A DNA stretch of 64,000 nt, from positions 648,214 to 712,213 of the forward strand of contig NZ_JAPDIA010000003.1 in the NCBI RefSeq assembly GCF_029525575.1. The letters are read 5' to 3'. This document shows positions 1 through 9,644 of this stretch, in pieces. The first letter of the stretch is position 1, and each line of letters opens with the position of its first letter. The stretch is from Cohnella rhizosphaerae (GTDB taxonomy: Bacteria; Bacillota; Bacilli; Paenibacillales; Paenibacillaceae). The notes beneath the pieces were generated by a model. That model saw nothing but the letters and a program-made list of their open reading frames with translations. It did not search any database and was not told where the DNA came from. A program made the position numbers and the translations under genes.

Positions 1-245
1 AGACCGCTGAGGTCATCATCGGCGCCAAGAACCACGACAAGGCGGAGACGCGTGCGGAAGCGGCCGACCTCATTTTCCATTTGATGGTGCTGCTGCGCCA
101 AGAGAATATTCCGCTGGACGATGTGCTGAGCGAGCTCGAGTTTCGCCACCGCAAACCGACCAAAAAAAGAACTGACCGCGCAGCCGCCGGTTTCCCGTCC
201 CGCAAAGGGACGCGGGGGGCCGGCGGCTTGTCGTGCCGCGGTTAA
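1..245 (+). CDS. hisE: Phosphoribosyl-ATP pyrophosphatase domain (HisE or HisIE), C-terminal part
   Basis: The reading frame enters from the left edge and ends at the TAA at 243-245. The visible protein has the HisE helical signature: EVIIGAKNHDK, then EAADLIFHLMVLL, then DVLSELEFRH. HisE hydrolyses phosphoribosyl-ATP to phosphoribosyl-AMP in histidine biosynthesis, and in Bacillota it is usually fused behind HisI, which would lie outside the window. About 30 residues follow the conserved RH end and look unlike the family. They start at a run of seven A (162-168), so an indel there may hide the real stop. The position upstream of prs fits the his-prs order seen in Paenibacillus. Confidence 0.8.
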   Translation, partial: TAEVIIGAKNHDKAETRAEAADLIFHLMVLLRQENIPLDDVLSELEFRHRKPTKKRTDRAAAGFPSRKGTRGAGGLSCRG

Positions 246-333
246 CGGCCACGATTCGACGAACGCGGCTCGAAAAGTGACGAAAATGTGCCAATTAAAG
301 TGAATTACCAGTCGGGATATGACACAGAACCCT

Positions 334-362
334 TTGGCTATCCTACCGGCGTCATGTATAAT
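334..362 (+). promoter_or_regulatory. Probable sigma-A promoter of prs
   Basis: TATAAT lies at 357-362 and TTGGCT at 334-339, with a 17-base spacer. The -10 is perfect and the -35 is weak. It sits about 50 bases before the prs start, so prs is probably not only read through from the his operon. Confidence 0.5.
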
Positions 363-413
363 AGAGGGGATAAATGCGGCAAAGCCGCTAGTGAAAAATC
401 TTGGAGGCGCACA

Positions 414-1364
414 ATGTACAGCAGCAAGCTTCGTATTTTTTCCGGATCGTCGAATCCCGTGCTGGCGGAGAAGATCGCCGAACAGCTCGGGCTGCCGCTA
501 GGCAAGATTACGCTGTCTCGTTTCAAGAGCGGCGAAGTGTACGTGCACTACGAGGAGACCATCCGCAACTGCGACGTGTTCCTCGTGCAATCTTTGTCAC
601 ATCCGATCAATGACTTCTTCGTAGAGCTGCTGATCATGATCGACGCGGCCAAGCGGGCATCGGCGCGTACGGTCAACATTGTGCTCCCTTACTATGGATA
701 TGCCCGCCAAGAGCGCAAGGCCGCGCCGCGCGAGCCGATCTCGGCGAAGATGGTCGCGGACGTGCTGACGACGGTCGGCGCGACCCGGATCGTCACGATC
801 GACCTGCACGCGCCGGCGATTCAAGGCTTCTTCAACATCCCGGTCGATCACTTGACCGCGCTGGACCTGATCAGCGATTACCTGCGGGCGAAGAACATCC
901 GCAATCCGGTCATCGTCTCGCCGGACGCCGGACGAGCCTCCACGGCGGAGAAGCTGGCCAACCAGCTCGATTCTCCGTTCGCGATCATGATCAAGAAGCG
1001 TCCCGCGCACAATGAATCGGTCATCACGCACGTCATCGGCGAGGTCGAAGGCTACACCCCGATCATCATCGAGGACATGATCGATACCGGGACGACGATC
1101 GTGAACGTCGTCGAAGGGCTCAAGGAGCGCGGTTCGGAGGATGTGTATGTCTGCGCGACGCATCCGCTCTTCTCCGGCAACGCCCTGCAGAAGCTCGATC
1201 ATCCGAGCATCCGCGAGGTCGTCGTGACGGATTCGATCCTGCTGCCGAACGACCGTTCCGACCGGTTCAAGGTGCTGTCCGTAGCGCCGATGCTGGCCGA
1301 AGCGACCCGCATCATCACCGAGGGCGGTTCGATCAGCACGCTGTTCAAGACGGCCGGCGTATGA
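414..1364 (+). CDS. prs: Ribose-phosphate pyrophosphokinase (PRPP synthase)
   Basis: Makes 5-phosphoribosyl-1-pyrophosphate from ribose 5-phosphate and ATP, feeding histidine, purine, pyrimidine and NAD synthesis in the cytosol. The ATG at 414 follows a GGAGG at 403-407; the open frame runs further upstream but without a better start. The protein has 316 residues, the normal length. The PRPP loop EDMIDTGTT starts near residue 220, and the catalytic-loop KKR is near 194. Some usual class I motifs are altered (RKAAPREP for RKARSREP, and PDAGRAST for PDHGGVTR), which suggests a second, divergent Prs copy beside the his genes rather than the housekeeping one (inference). A terminator follows directly. 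Confidence 0.88.
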   Translation: MYSSKLRIFSGSSNPVLAEKIAEQLGLPLGKITLSRFKSGEVYVHYEETIRNCDVFLVQSLSHPINDFFVELLIMIDAAKRASARTVNIVLPYYGYARQERKAAPREPISAKMVADVLTTVGATRIVTIDLHAPAIQGFFNIPVDHLTALDLISDYLRAKNIRNPVIVSPDAGRASTAEKLANQLDSPFAIMIKKRPAHNESVITHVIGEVEGYTPIIIEDMIDTGTTIVNVVEGLKERGSEDVYVCATHPLFSGNALQKLDHPSIREVVVTDSILLPNDRSDRFKVLSVAPMLAEATRIITEGGSISTLFKTAGV

Positions 1365-1386
1365 CCCTAAGCAAAGCATGCTAGGC

Positions 1387-1425
1387 GCGGCAACCTGCGC
1401 GATTCGCGCAGGAGCCGCGTTTTTA
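1387..1425 (+). terminator. Rho-independent terminator after prs
   Basis: A GC-rich stem (CCTGCGCG pairing with GCGCAGG, extended by GCGGC/GCCGC) is followed by a T-run at 1420-1424. Confidence 0.8.
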
Positions 1426-1519
1426 TTTGCTCCGGGGCGCTAGCGGGCGCGACGGAGACTACGTTATCTGCGCATGCCGAATGACAAGCCGCGGCACGCC
1501 CGGGCGGTCCTTTTTTCAT

Positions 1520-1547
1520 TTGATGGATGCCATTGCTGTGTTATAAT
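1520..1547 (+). promoter_or_regulatory. Sigma-A promoter for the TPR-trxB-glk block
   Basis: TTGATG at 1520-1525 and a perfect TATAAT at 1542-1547 with a 16-base spacer, after the prs terminator and about 120 bases before the TPR gene. The rest of the 1426-1669 gap shows nothing else. Confidence 0.6.
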
Positions 1548-1669
1548 CGGTTTAACATGTGCCGGCCCGGCCGAGGACCGGATGCTTGCCGCCTGCGGCA
1601 GCCAAGCAATCGCGATTGTCAGGCAAGACGAACAAACTACTATACGACCGGGGGGGAGGTGCCTTGACG

Positions 1670-3409
1670 ATGAATCCGCGCAAGCGTATGGTTGCCGGCC
1701 GTCGCACCAAAGTCATACCGTTGTCGCTGGACGCGACGTTTTTCTTTGAGCGCGCCGTCCAGTCGCTGGACCGCTATCATTACGACAAGGCGCTGAAGTA
1801 TTTCCGCCGTGCCGTCGAATACGAACCGGACAATCCGGTGAACCACTGCAACATGGCAGGGATTCTGTCCGAGATGGGGCGCTACGAGGAGTCCAACGAC
1901 ATCCTGAATTCGGTGCTGGAGCGCATCGATCCGGGCATGACGGAGTGCCATTACTATCTGGCGAACAACTATGCCAACATGGAGCTGTTCGAAGCGGCCG
2001 AAGCGTCGTTAGTGACGTATCTGGAAAACGATCCCGACGGCCAGTTCCTCGACGAGGCGGACGAACTGCTCGACCTGCTCGTCTACGAACTGAAGCGTCC
2101 GACCAAGTTGTCCACGATCAAGGCCAAGGAGAGTCTCTACGAGCACGACAAAGCCCGGGAGCTGCTGGAGGCAGGACGTTTTTCAGAGGCGGTACGCCTG
2201 CTGGAGGACATACTCGTCCAGAAGCCGGACTTTCTCGCCGCGCGCAACAATCTGGGGCTTGCCTACTATTATATGGGTTTGTTCGACAAGTCCGTGCAGA
2301 CGATCGGCGAAGTGCTGAAGGCGGAGCCGGGCAATTTGCACGCGCTCTGCAACCTGGCGATCTTCTACCAGCACGTCAACCGGCGGGAGGATCTCGCGTC
2401 GCTGCTCGGCCTGCTGAAGAAGACGATCCCGATTCATCCCGAGCACGTGTTCAAGCTGGGCACGACGATGGGAATCGTCGGCGAGCACCGCGAGGCGTAC
2501 GTTCACTTCACCCGGCTGCTCCGCAAGGGCGAGCTGTCGGCGGAGCCGAGCCTGCATCACTTCGCGGCCGTCGCGTCGGCGAACATCGGGCGCTTCGACG
2601 AGGCCGAGCGACATTGGCTTCAGGCGAGGCGTCTCGACGCGTCGCCGGCCGTCGCCGATTTCTATTTGGGCAAATTGGCTAAGGTAAGACAGGGCGAAGC
2701 GAGTCCCCCGACCCAGTACCACTACCATATGCCTTTCGACGAGCAGTTCCGCGAGTGGGAAAAGCACCCCGAACGGATCTCGGAGACGCTGAAGAAGGAT
2801 CCGCTCGTGCGCTCTTCGTTCTTCTGGGCGCTGCGCCACGGCGACCGCCGAACCAAGATGCAAGTCATCCAGGCGCTGGGGCTTGTCGCCGACGAAGAGG
2901 TCATCGAGGCGCTGAAGGCGTTTCTCGTCGACGCGGAGGAGGAGGACGACCTGAAGCGGGTCGCCGTGCTGGTGCTGCGCTCGATCGGCGTCGAGGATGC
3001 GCTCGCGGTCGTCTTCGACGGCCGGCCGCTGATGCTCGACGCGAGGCGCAGGTCCGCCAGGCTGCCCGTCTGGGACAGCGACTGGCAGGGCGTGCTGGAG
3101 CAGGCGATGGAGCGGATGGCCGGACGGTACGACGTCGTGCAGCAGCATGACATGATGACGCTCTGGGTCGACTACCTCTCGCGCGTCTACCCCGACGTAC
3201 CCAAGCTTCGCAACGCTGCGGGATGGGCTGCGGCACTTGAATATTGGACGGCGAAAATGCATCGCAGGAGCATTACATACGCCGAGCTGATGGACGTATA
3301 CGGCGCTTCGCAAGGTAGCATCAGCCGTTATGCGGGACGGATCGACGAGGCTTGCGGCATTCGCGAAAAGCTGAAGCTGACGAACCGCGCGTTTCAGGAC
3401 CGAATTTGA
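1670..3409 (+). CDS. Tetratricopeptide repeat protein (YvcD-like)
   Basis: About 579 residues. The first two thirds are TPR helices, recognisable in stretches such as ALKYFRRAVEYEPDNP, ARNNLGLAYYYMGLFDKS and EAERHWLQARRLDAS. The C-terminal third is less repetitive and includes a HEAT-like stretch (EVIEALKAFL). No enzyme motif, signal peptide or membrane segment is visible, so a cytosolic scaffold is likely, with unknown partners. The ATG at 1670 sits 9 bases after a strong GGGAGGT; an in-frame TTG at 1664 is too close to that site. A TPR protein immediately upstream of trxB is conserved in Bacillus (yvcD-trxB) and Paenibacillus, which supports the assignment but not a function. Confidence 0.75.
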   Translation: MNPRKRMVAGRRTKVIPLSLDATFFFERAVQSLDRYHYDKALKYFRRAVEYEPDNPVNHCNMAGILSEMGRYEESNDILNSVLERIDPGMTECHYYLANNYANMELFEAAEASLVTYLENDPDGQFLDEADELLDLLVYELKRPTKLSTIKAKESLYEHDKARELLEAGRFSEAVRLLEDILVQKPDFLAARNNLGLAYYYMGLFDKSVQTIGEVLKAEPGNLHALCNLAIFYQHVNRREDLASLLGLLKKTIPIHPEHVFKLGTTMGIVGEHREAYVHFTRLLRKGELSAEPSLHHFAAVASANIGRFDEAERHWLQARRLDASPAVADFYLGKLAKVRQGEASPPTQYHYHMPFDEQFREWEKHPERISETLKKDPLVRSSFFWALRHGDRRTKMQVIQALGLVADEEVIEALKAFLVDAEEEDDLKRVAVLVLRSIGVEDALAVVFDGRPLMLDARRRSARLPVWDSDWQGVLEQAMERMAGRYDVVQQHDMMTLWVDYLSRVYPDVPKLRNAAGWAAALEYWTAKMHRRSITYAELMDVYGASQGSISRYAGRIDEACGIREKLKLTNRAFQDRI

Positions 3410-3460
3410 TCGGGATCGATACCCACAATCTCAGGATTAGGCCGAGGAGGACCACAACGC

Positions 3461-4417
3461 ATGACTATCTATAAGAGCATCGTAATCGGAACAGGACCGG
3501 CGGGCCTCACGGCCGCCATCTATTTGGCGCGCGCGAACATGAACCCGCTGGTCGTCGAGGGCCCGGAGCCGGGCGGACAGCTGACCACGACGACGGAGGT
3601 CGAGAACTTCCCGGGCTTTCCCGAGGGCATCATGGGACCCGATCTGATGGCCAACATGCGCAAGCAAGCGGAGCGCTTCGGCGCGCAGTTCCGCACGGGC
3701 TGGGTCAACTCGGTCGAGCTCGGCGAGCGTCCGTTCACGTTGAACCTGGAGGGCGGCGAGACGCTGAAGGCCGAGAGTCTCATTATCTCCACCGGCGCTT
3801 CGGCCAAGTATCTGGGCATCAACGGCGAGAAGGACAACGTCGGGCGCGGCGTCAGCACCTGCGCGACCTGCGACGGCTTTTTCTTCCGCAACAAGAAAAT
3901 CATCGTCGTGGGCGGCGGCGATTCCGCCATGGAGGAAGCGAACTTCCTGACGCGTTTCGCTTCGGAGCTGACGCTGGTTCACCGCCGCGAGGAGCTGCGC
4001 GCATCGAAGATCATGCAGGACCGGGCGCGCGAGAATCCGAAGATCGCGTGGGGACTCGACAAGACGCCGCTCGAGGTCGTCGCCGGCCCGCTGGGCGTCA
4101 CCGGCCTGAAGGTTCGCGACAACAAGACGGGCGAGGAAGAAGTGCTGGCGACGGACGGCGTCTTCATCGCCATCGGCCATACGCCGAATACGAAGTTCCT
4201 TGGCGGACAGGTGGATACCGACGAAAACGGCTATATCGTGACGAAGCCGGGGTCCTCCGAGACGAACGTCCCGGGCGTATTCGCTTGCGGCGACGTGCAG
4301 GACACGAAGTACCGCCAGGCGATCACCGCCGCGGGCAGCGGCTGCATGGCCGCGCTCGACTGCGAGAAGTATCTCGAAGGCAGCATGGTTCACGACTGGA
4401 GCCAGACGCTGGGCTGA
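3461..4417 (+). CDS. trxB: Thioredoxin-disulfide reductase
   Basis: An FAD enzyme that passes NADPH electrons to thioredoxin in the cytosol. It has 318 residues, the normal low-molecular-weight form. An N-terminal FAD-binding GTGPAG starts at about residue 10, the redox pair CATC is at residues 134-137, an NADPH-binding GGGDSA is near 152, and the C-terminal FAD motif GVFACGDVQD is present. The start ATG has an AGGAGG upstream at about 3445. It lies 51 bases after the TPR gene in the same direction, so the two are probably cotranscribed. Confidence 0.95.
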   Translation: MTIYKSIVIGTGPAGLTAAIYLARANMNPLVVEGPEPGGQLTTTTEVENFPGFPEGIMGPDLMANMRKQAERFGAQFRTGWVNSVELGERPFTLNLEGGETLKAESLIISTGASAKYLGINGEKDNVGRGVSTCATCDGFFFRNKKIIVVGGGDSAMEEANFLTRFASELTLVHRREELRASKIMQDRARENPKIAWGLDKTPLEVVAGPLGVTGLKVRDNKTGEEEVLATDGVFIAIGHTPNTKFLGGQVDTDENGYIVTKPGSSETNVPGVFACGDVQDTKYRQAITAAGSGCMAALDCEKYLEGSMVHDWSQTLG

Positions 4418-4500
4418 TCGGCAGCAGGAGGCGCGCTGGCCTTGGGCCGGCGCTTCTCGCGCGATGACTTATCCAATAATTTCAAGAGGTGTCTAACACT

Positions 4501-5452
4501 ATGTCTCAATCGCTATACGTTGGCGTCGACCTGGGCGGCACGACGATCAAGATCGGCCTGTGCAACCATCTCGGCGAACTTCTGCGGACGTATGAAGGAC
4601 CGACCGAGACCGAGCTCGGGACGGACCGCATCTTGGACAATATCGCGGCCTACGTGCATTCGCTCGTGCCTCCCGGCACGCCCGAGTGGGAGCAGGTTCA
4701 CGGCATCGGCATCGGCATCGCGGGCTTCCTCGACATTCCGGGCGGCATCATCAAGTTCTCCGCCAACCTGCCTTTCCGGCAAGTGCCGGTCCGGCATATT
4801 ATGGAGGAGAAGCTCGGCAAGCCGGTCAAGATCAACAACGACGCCAACGTAGCCGCGTTGGGCGAAGTGTGGGGCGGCGCCGGCCGCGGCGTGCACAATT
4901 GCGTATGCTACACGCTGGGCACGGGCGTCGGCGGCGGCATCATCGTGAACGGACGGTTGATCGAGGGCTTCAATGGCATGGCGGGCGAGCTGGGCCACAT
5001 CTCCATCGTCCCCGACCTCGAAGCGATCCAGTGCGGCTGCGGCCAGATGGGATGTCTCGAGACGGTATCCTCGGCGACCGGCATTATCCGGATGGCGAAC
5101 GACGCCGTCGCGCGCGGCGACCGGACCTCGCTGTCGCTGGTCGACAAGATCACGGCGAAGGACGTATTCGACGCCGCCAAGGCGGGGGGACGAAGTGTCC
5201 CAGCGCATCGTGGCGCGAGCCGCGTTCTATCTGGGCAAGTCGATGGCGGCGCTCGCGGTCATCGTCAATCCGCAGCGGTTCATCATCGGCGGCGGCGTGA
5301 GCAAGGCCGGCGAATATCTGTTTGAGCAGATTCGCGAGACGTTCGAGAAGTTCTCGACGGATACGGCTAAGGAAGGCGTGGACATCGTGCCCGCCGAACT
5401 GGGCAACAACGCCGGCGTCGTCGGCGCGGCCGGACTTTTCTTATACGCTTAA
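4501..5452 (+). CDS. glcK: ROK-family glucokinase (frameshifted in this sequence)
   Basis: Phosphorylates glucose to glucose 6-phosphate with ATP. The protein opens with the ROK phosphate motif DLGGT (residues 10-14) and carries the zinc motif [10 protein letters not shown] from about residue 178. The ATG at 4501 is 10 bases after AGAGGT; a GTG at 4489 overlaps that site and is unlikely. A run of six G at 5184-5189 shifts the frame by +1. With five G the protein reads through smoothly ([11 protein letters not shown]) to the stop at 5452, giving about 316 residues, the family length. I therefore treat the break as a likely sequence error. It sits in the trxB-rapZ interval, as in other Paenibacillaceae. 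Confidence 0.88.
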
Positions 5453-5523
5453 TTCGCTTGAGAGGCGCCTGCTTGTCCGGTCAACGGCGGTCAGGCGCTT
5501 CGCATGTGGCAGGGGGGATGCAC

Positions 5524-6423
5524 GTGGACACTACGAACACGACGGTATCAAGACCGACGCTCGTCATCATCACGGGAATGTCGGGCGCGGGCAAGACGAT
5601 CGCGGTGCAGAGCATGGAAGACCTCGGCTTTTTTTGCGTCGACAATCTGCCGCCGGTGCTGATCCCGAAGTTCGCCGAGCTGATCGATCAATCCCAGGGC
5701 CGGATCGGCAAGGTCGCGCTCGTCATCGACCTTCGCGGCAGGGAGTTTTTCACGGCGCTGTCCGAGTCGCTGAACTATATACGCGAGCACTATACGCTGC
5801 ACTATGAGATCCTGTTCCTCGACGCGACCGACTCCGCGCTCGTTCAGCGCTACAAGGAGACCCGGCGGCGGCATCCGCTCGCGCCCGAGGGTATGCCGCT
5901 CGAAGGCATCCATGCCGAGCGCAAGCTGCTGGAGGATCTGAAGGGCTGGGCGACGCAGGTCATCGACACGAGCAGCATCAAGCCTGCCCAGCTCAAAGAC
6001 AAGATCATCTCCCGGTTTACCGAGGAAGGGCGCAATTCGCTCGCCGTCAACGTCACGTCGTTCGGCTTCAAATACGGCGTGCCGATCGACGCAGACTTGA
6101 TTTTCGACGTCCGCTTCTTGCCGAACCCGCACTATGTCGAGCATCTTCGTCCCAAGACGGGACAGGATGCCGAAGTTTACGATTACGTCATGAAGTGGCC
6201 GGAGACGCAGACGTTCCTGGCGAAGCTGCTCGACATGCTGCAGTATCTCATCCCGTTGTATCACAAGGAAGGCAAGAGCCAGGTCGTCATCGGCATCGGC
6301 TGCACCGGCGGCAAGCACCGCTCGGTCGCCCTCGCCGAATATCTCGGCCGCATGCTGAGCGCCGGCGAGACCGAGGCGGTCCGCGTCAGCCACCGCGACG
6401 CAGAGAGAGACCGTCATGGCTAA
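5524..6423 (+). CDS. rapZ: RNase adapter / nucleotide-binding protein RapZ (YvcJ)
   Basis: P-loop protein of the RapZ/YvcJ family. In E. coli it controls GlmZ RNA and so amino-sugar synthesis; in B. subtilis YvcJ affects competence. A Walker A GMSGAGKT is at residues 18-25, and the family C-terminal region with [12 protein letters not shown] is intact. Of two in-frame starts, the GTG at 5524 is spaced 6 bases from an AGGGGGG site, whereas the ATG at 5518 abuts it. The length of 299 residues is slightly over the usual 290. Its end overlaps yvcK by 8 bases, so translation is probably coupled. Confidence 0.92.
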   Translation: MDTTNTTVSRPTLVIITGMSGAGKTIAVQSMEDLGFFCVDNLPPVLIPKFAELIDQSQGRIGKVALVIDLRGREFFTALSESLNYIREHYTLHYEILFLDATDSALVQRYKETRRRHPLAPEGMPLEGIHAERKLLEDLKGWATQVIDTSSIKPAQLKDKIISRFTEEGRNSLAVNVTSFGFKYGVPIDADLIFDVRFLPNPHYVEHLRPKTGQDAEVYDYVMKWPETQTFLAKLLDMLQYLIPLYHKEGKSQVVIGIGCTGGKHRSVALAEYLGRMLSAGETEAVRVSHRDAERDRHG

Positions 6424-7405
6424 GCCGGGACAGGGCGCCAGGAAGCCGCGCATCGTGGTCATCGGCGGGGGCACGGGGTTGTCCGTCATGCTGCGCGGGC
6501 TCAAGCAAAAGCCGCTCGACATCACCGCGATCGTCACGGTCGCCGACGACGGAGGGAGCTCCGGCATCCTGCGTTCGGAGCTGCAGATGCCGCCGCCTGG
6601 GGATATCCGCAACGTGCTCACCGCGCTCGCGGATGCCGAGCCGCTCCTGGCCGACATGCTGTCCTACCGCTTTATGGGCGGCGCGGGATTGGCCGGCCAC
6701 AGCTTGGGCAATCTGATATTGGCGGCGATGACCGACATCTCCGGCGACTTCGTCGCGGGGGTGAGGGAGCTGAGCCGGGTGCTCGCCGTGCGGGGGGCGC
6801 GTGCTGCCGGCAGCCAATCAGGCGATCCTCCTGAAGGCCGAGATGGAGGATGGCAGCATCGTCGAGGGAGAGTCGCAGATACCGAAGTCGGGACTCGCGA
6901 TCCGCCGGGTGTTCATCGAGCCGGCCGACGTCGAGCCGCTCGAGGAGGCCGTCGAGGCGATCGCGGATGCGGACGCCATTCTGATCGGTCCGGGCAGCTT
7001 GTACACAAGCATCATGCCCAACCTGCTCGTGCCCAAGCTGGCGGAGGCGATCCTGAACGCGGACGCCGTGAAAATTTTCGTATGCAACGTCATGACGCAG
7101 CCCGGAGAGACCGATAATTATTCGGTGGGCGACCATCTCGACGCGATCCATGCGCATATCGGCCATCATTTATTCGATTATGTGATCGTGAACAACGGGG
7201 GAGATTCCCCCCGCAGGTGCACAGCATGTACGCGGAGCAGGGCTCGGCGGCCGTCCATCTGGACCTGGACGAGGTGGAGCGGCGAGGCTACAAGGTGATC
7301 GCGGACCGCCTGGTGCTGTTCCGCACGTATCTGCGCCATGACGCCGCCAAGCTGAGCGAACACATTTACCAGCTGGTGGAAGACTGGATGCTGAGGAAGG
7401 AGTGA
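6416..7405 (+). CDS. yvcK: Gluconeogenesis factor YvcK / MgfK (frameshifted in this sequence)
   Basis: YvcK binds UDP-sugars and is needed for growth and cell-wall balance on gluconeogenic carbon sources in B. subtilis. The N-terminus has the nucleotide-binding GGGTGLS and later IGPGSLYTS, both family hallmarks. The frame is broken at G6 6792-6797 (+1) and again by G5 7197-7201 together with C6 7207-7212 (net +2). Removing one base from each run gives a continuous protein (for example VRGRVLPA and [13 protein letters not shown]) of about 328 residues, close to the usual length. The gene overlaps rapZ and is followed 7 bases later by whiA, the standard order. Confidence 0.9.
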
Positions 7406-7412
7406 AGGCAAC

Positions 7413-8350
7413 GTGTCGTTCGCCGCTCAGACCAAAAAAAGAATTGACGCTCGTGGAGTCCGAGGGCTGCTGCGATATCGCCGAGCTGTCGGCGCTGATC
7501 CGGATGAACGGCGCGGTGTCGCTGACGAACAAGCGAATCGTGCTCGACATCTCGACGGAAAACGCGGCCATCGCCCGGCGCATATATACCCTGATGAAGC
7601 GGCACTATTCCGTGCCGACCGAGCTGCTCGTACGCAAGAAGATGCGGCTCAAAAAAAAACAACGTCTATATCGTTCGGGTGCCTGCGGGCGTCGAGCAGC
7701 TGCTCGGAGAGCTGAAGATCGCGAGCGCCGGATTCCAGTTCAACTCCGATATCGACAAGGAACTCGTGCGCAGGCCGTGCTGCAAAAAGGCCTACTTGCG
7801 CGGCGCCTTCCTTGCCGGCGGATCCGTGAACAATCCGGAAGGCTCGTCGTACCATCTCGAGATTGCCTCGATGTATGAGGAGCATTGCAAAGCGCTCGTC
7901 GACCTCGCGAACAAGTTCCACCTGAACGCCAGGTTTATCGAACGCAAAAAAGGCTTCATCCTTTACATCAAGGAAGGCGAGAAGATCATCGAGTTTCTCA
8001 GCATCATCGGCGCGCATCAGGCGCTGTTCAAGTTCGAGGACGTGCGCATCATGCGGGACATGCGCAATTCGGTCAACCGGATCGTCAACTGCGAGACCGC
8101 GAACCTGAACAAGACGATCGGAGCCGCCGTCCGTCAGATCGACAATATCAAGCTGCTGCAAAAAGAAGTCGGACTCGAGAACATGCCCGACAAGCTGCGC
8201 GAGGTCGCGGAGATCCGGCTCATGCATCCCGATATGAACCTGAAGGAAGTCGGGGATATGCTAAAGGGACAGGTCAGCAAATCCGGCGTCAATCACCGGC
8301 TTCGCAAGATCGACGAATGGGCGGAAAAAATACGGGGCGGCGCTTTATAA
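7413..8350 (+). CDS. whiA: DNA-binding protein WhiA (frameshifted in this sequence)
   Basis: WhiA is a Gram-positive cell-division and sporulation-related DNA-binding protein with an N-terminal LAGLIDADG-like domain and a C-terminal helix-turn-helix. The GTG at 7413 gives the canonical N-terminus MSFAAQTKK and has GGAGTG upstream. The frame is broken by A7 at 7434-7440 and A9 at 7651-7659. With six and eight A the protein reads [14 protein letters not shown] and [10 protein letters not shown] and runs uninterrupted to the stop at 8350, about 311 residues. The C-terminal helix-turn-helix is seen as [10 protein letters not shown]...[10 protein letters not shown]. Confidence 0.92.
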
Positions 8351-8355
8351 GCCTG

Positions 8356-8385
8356 TGGCACAACCAAGCGCTCTAATGCTATAAT
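8356..8385 (+). promoter_or_regulatory. Extended -10 promoter for the HPr gene
   Basis: TATAAT at 8380-8385 is preceded by TGC (an extended -10). A weak TGGCAC is 18 bases upstream. It lies directly after whiA, so the HPr gene can be expressed independently. Confidence 0.5.
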
Positions 8386-8452
8386 AGATAACAAACCATG
8401 TGCGGTGGGTCCCGTGTACCGGGATGAGAACAAAGACAGGGGGATTCGTTCC

Positions 8453-8722
8453 ATGACGAGACAGCCGGTTGTTGTTCGGCTTAAGACGGGGCTTCACGCC
8501 AGACCGGCGGCCTTATTCGTGCAAGAAGCCAATAAATTCTCCTCGGACGTATTCGTGGAGAAGGAAGACAAGCGCGTGAACGCGAAGAGCATCATGGGCA
8601 TCATGAGTCTGGCGATCAGCTCGGGCACCGAAGTATCCATCAGTGCCGAAGGTTCGGACGCAGAGCAAGCTGTAACCGCTTTAGTCCAACTGGTCAGCAA
8701 GGAAGAGCTGGAGAACCAATAG
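8453..8722 (+). CDS. HPr-family phosphocarrier protein at the crh position
   Basis: 89 residues, the size of HPr and Crh. In B. subtilis the gene after whiA is crh, whose product has Gln at position 15 and only acts in catabolite repression. Here His15 is present (TGLHARPAA) and so is Ser46 (NAKSIMG). The protein therefore keeps both the PTS phosphotransfer site and the HPr-kinase site, and could be a true HPr. The ATG at 8453 follows a CAGGGGG site. Whether another ptsH exists elsewhere cannot be seen from this window. Confidence 0.88.
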   Translation: MTRQPVVVRLKTGLHARPAALFVQEANKFSSDVFVEKEDKRVNAKSIMGIMSLAISSGTEVSISAEGSDAEQAVTALVQLVSKEELENQ

Positions 8723-8740
8723 ACCCGCGAACAAGCAGAT

Positions 8741-8770
8741 GCGCGAGCTCCCGGACGGGGGCTTTTTGCT
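8741..8770 (+). terminator. Terminator after the HPr gene
   Basis: AGCTCCC pairs with GGGGGCT around a short loop, followed by a T-run at 8763-8767. Confidence 0.65.
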
Positions 8771-8857
8771 TTTTGTTGAACGAATTTATGGTTGAACTGC
8801 AACCTTTTGCCTATAATAGCCGTTGAGTAGACAAACCTGAAAATGGAGGCGTCTATA

Positions 8858-9628
8858 ATGGGTAAAAGGACCGTGCAAGTCGCATTGCTGGCCGTGACGA
8901 TGGTGGCGGCGGGATGGTTCGGAGCGACGAAGCTGGGAGCGGATCAAGCGATGGCGGAAACGACGGGGGCCGTGCAGGCGGCAAGCGTTCAGAATGCGGT
9001 AACGGTGGGTGCCGAAGGCACGATCAAAGTGGAGCCGGACGTCGCGTACCTCAGCTTCGGCGTCGACGCGCGGGGCAAGACGGCGCAGGAAGCGCAGCAG
9101 GCTTCGGCGGCGAAGTTCGCGGCCGTCGAGAAGACGCTGTACGACACGTACAAGATCGATAAGAAGGACGTGCAGACGTCGAACTTCGGCGTACAGCCGG
9201 AGTACAACTACACGGAAAAGGAAGGCCAGGTGCTGAAAGGCTACCTCGCGACCCATTCGGTGCGCGTTGCGTATCGCAATCTTGCCGATATCGGCAAGCT
9301 GCTTGACGCGGTATCCGCGGCGGGCGCGAATCGGATCGACGGCGTGCAGTTCGGCACGGAGAAGCAGGATCAATACGAGCTTGAGGCGCTGAAAAAGGCG
9401 ATGACGAATGCAGGCGCGAAAGCTTCGGTGCTCGCGACGTCGGCCAGCCGGACGCTGGGCCCGGTCATCAACATCGTGCAGGGCAACGCGGCGAGCGTGC
9501 CGATCGTGACGGCGACGTTCGACCAGGTGAAGGCGGCTGCATCCTCTGCGGCAGGTTTCTCGTCCTCCGTGCAAAGCGGGCAGATCGAGATCTCGGCGAG
9601 CGTGACGGTGCAGTATCAGTTGAAGTAG
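8858..9628 (+). CDS. SIMPL-domain (DUF541) exported protein
   Basis: 256 residues with an N-terminal signal peptide (basic MGKR, hydrophobic stretch, cleavage probably near AMA-ET). The rest is the SIMPL/DUF541 fold: the start VTVGAEGTIKVEPDVAYLSF and the end QIEISASVTVQYQLK are typical. Family members such as YggE are linked to oxidative-stress tolerance or envelope functions, but the molecular role is unknown. The ATG at 8858 is 8 bases after TGGAGG; the upstream ATG at 8843 overlaps that site. A TATAAT at 8812-8817 lies upstream, with no well-spaced -35. The gene is monocistronic and converges on the Sda homologue. Confidence 0.82.
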   Translation: MGKRTVQVALLAVTMVAAGWFGATKLGADQAMAETTGAVQAASVQNAVTVGAEGTIKVEPDVAYLSFGVDARGKTAQEAQQASAAKFAAVEKTLYDTYKIDKKDVQTSNFGVQPEYNYTEKEGQVLKGYLATHSVRVAYRNLADIGKLLDAVSAAGANRIDGVQFGTEKQDQYELEALKKAMTNAGAKASVLATSASRTLGPVINIVQGNAASVPIVTATFDQVKAAASSAAGFSSSVQSGQIEISASVTVQYQLK

Positions 9629-9644
9629 CAAGCGCAGCGCGACG

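Noticed and set aside
5184..7212. Programmed +1 frameshifting in glcK and yvcK
   Set aside because: The same kind of break occurs in many unrelated genes of the window and always in homopolymers, which fits sequence error better than regulated recoding.
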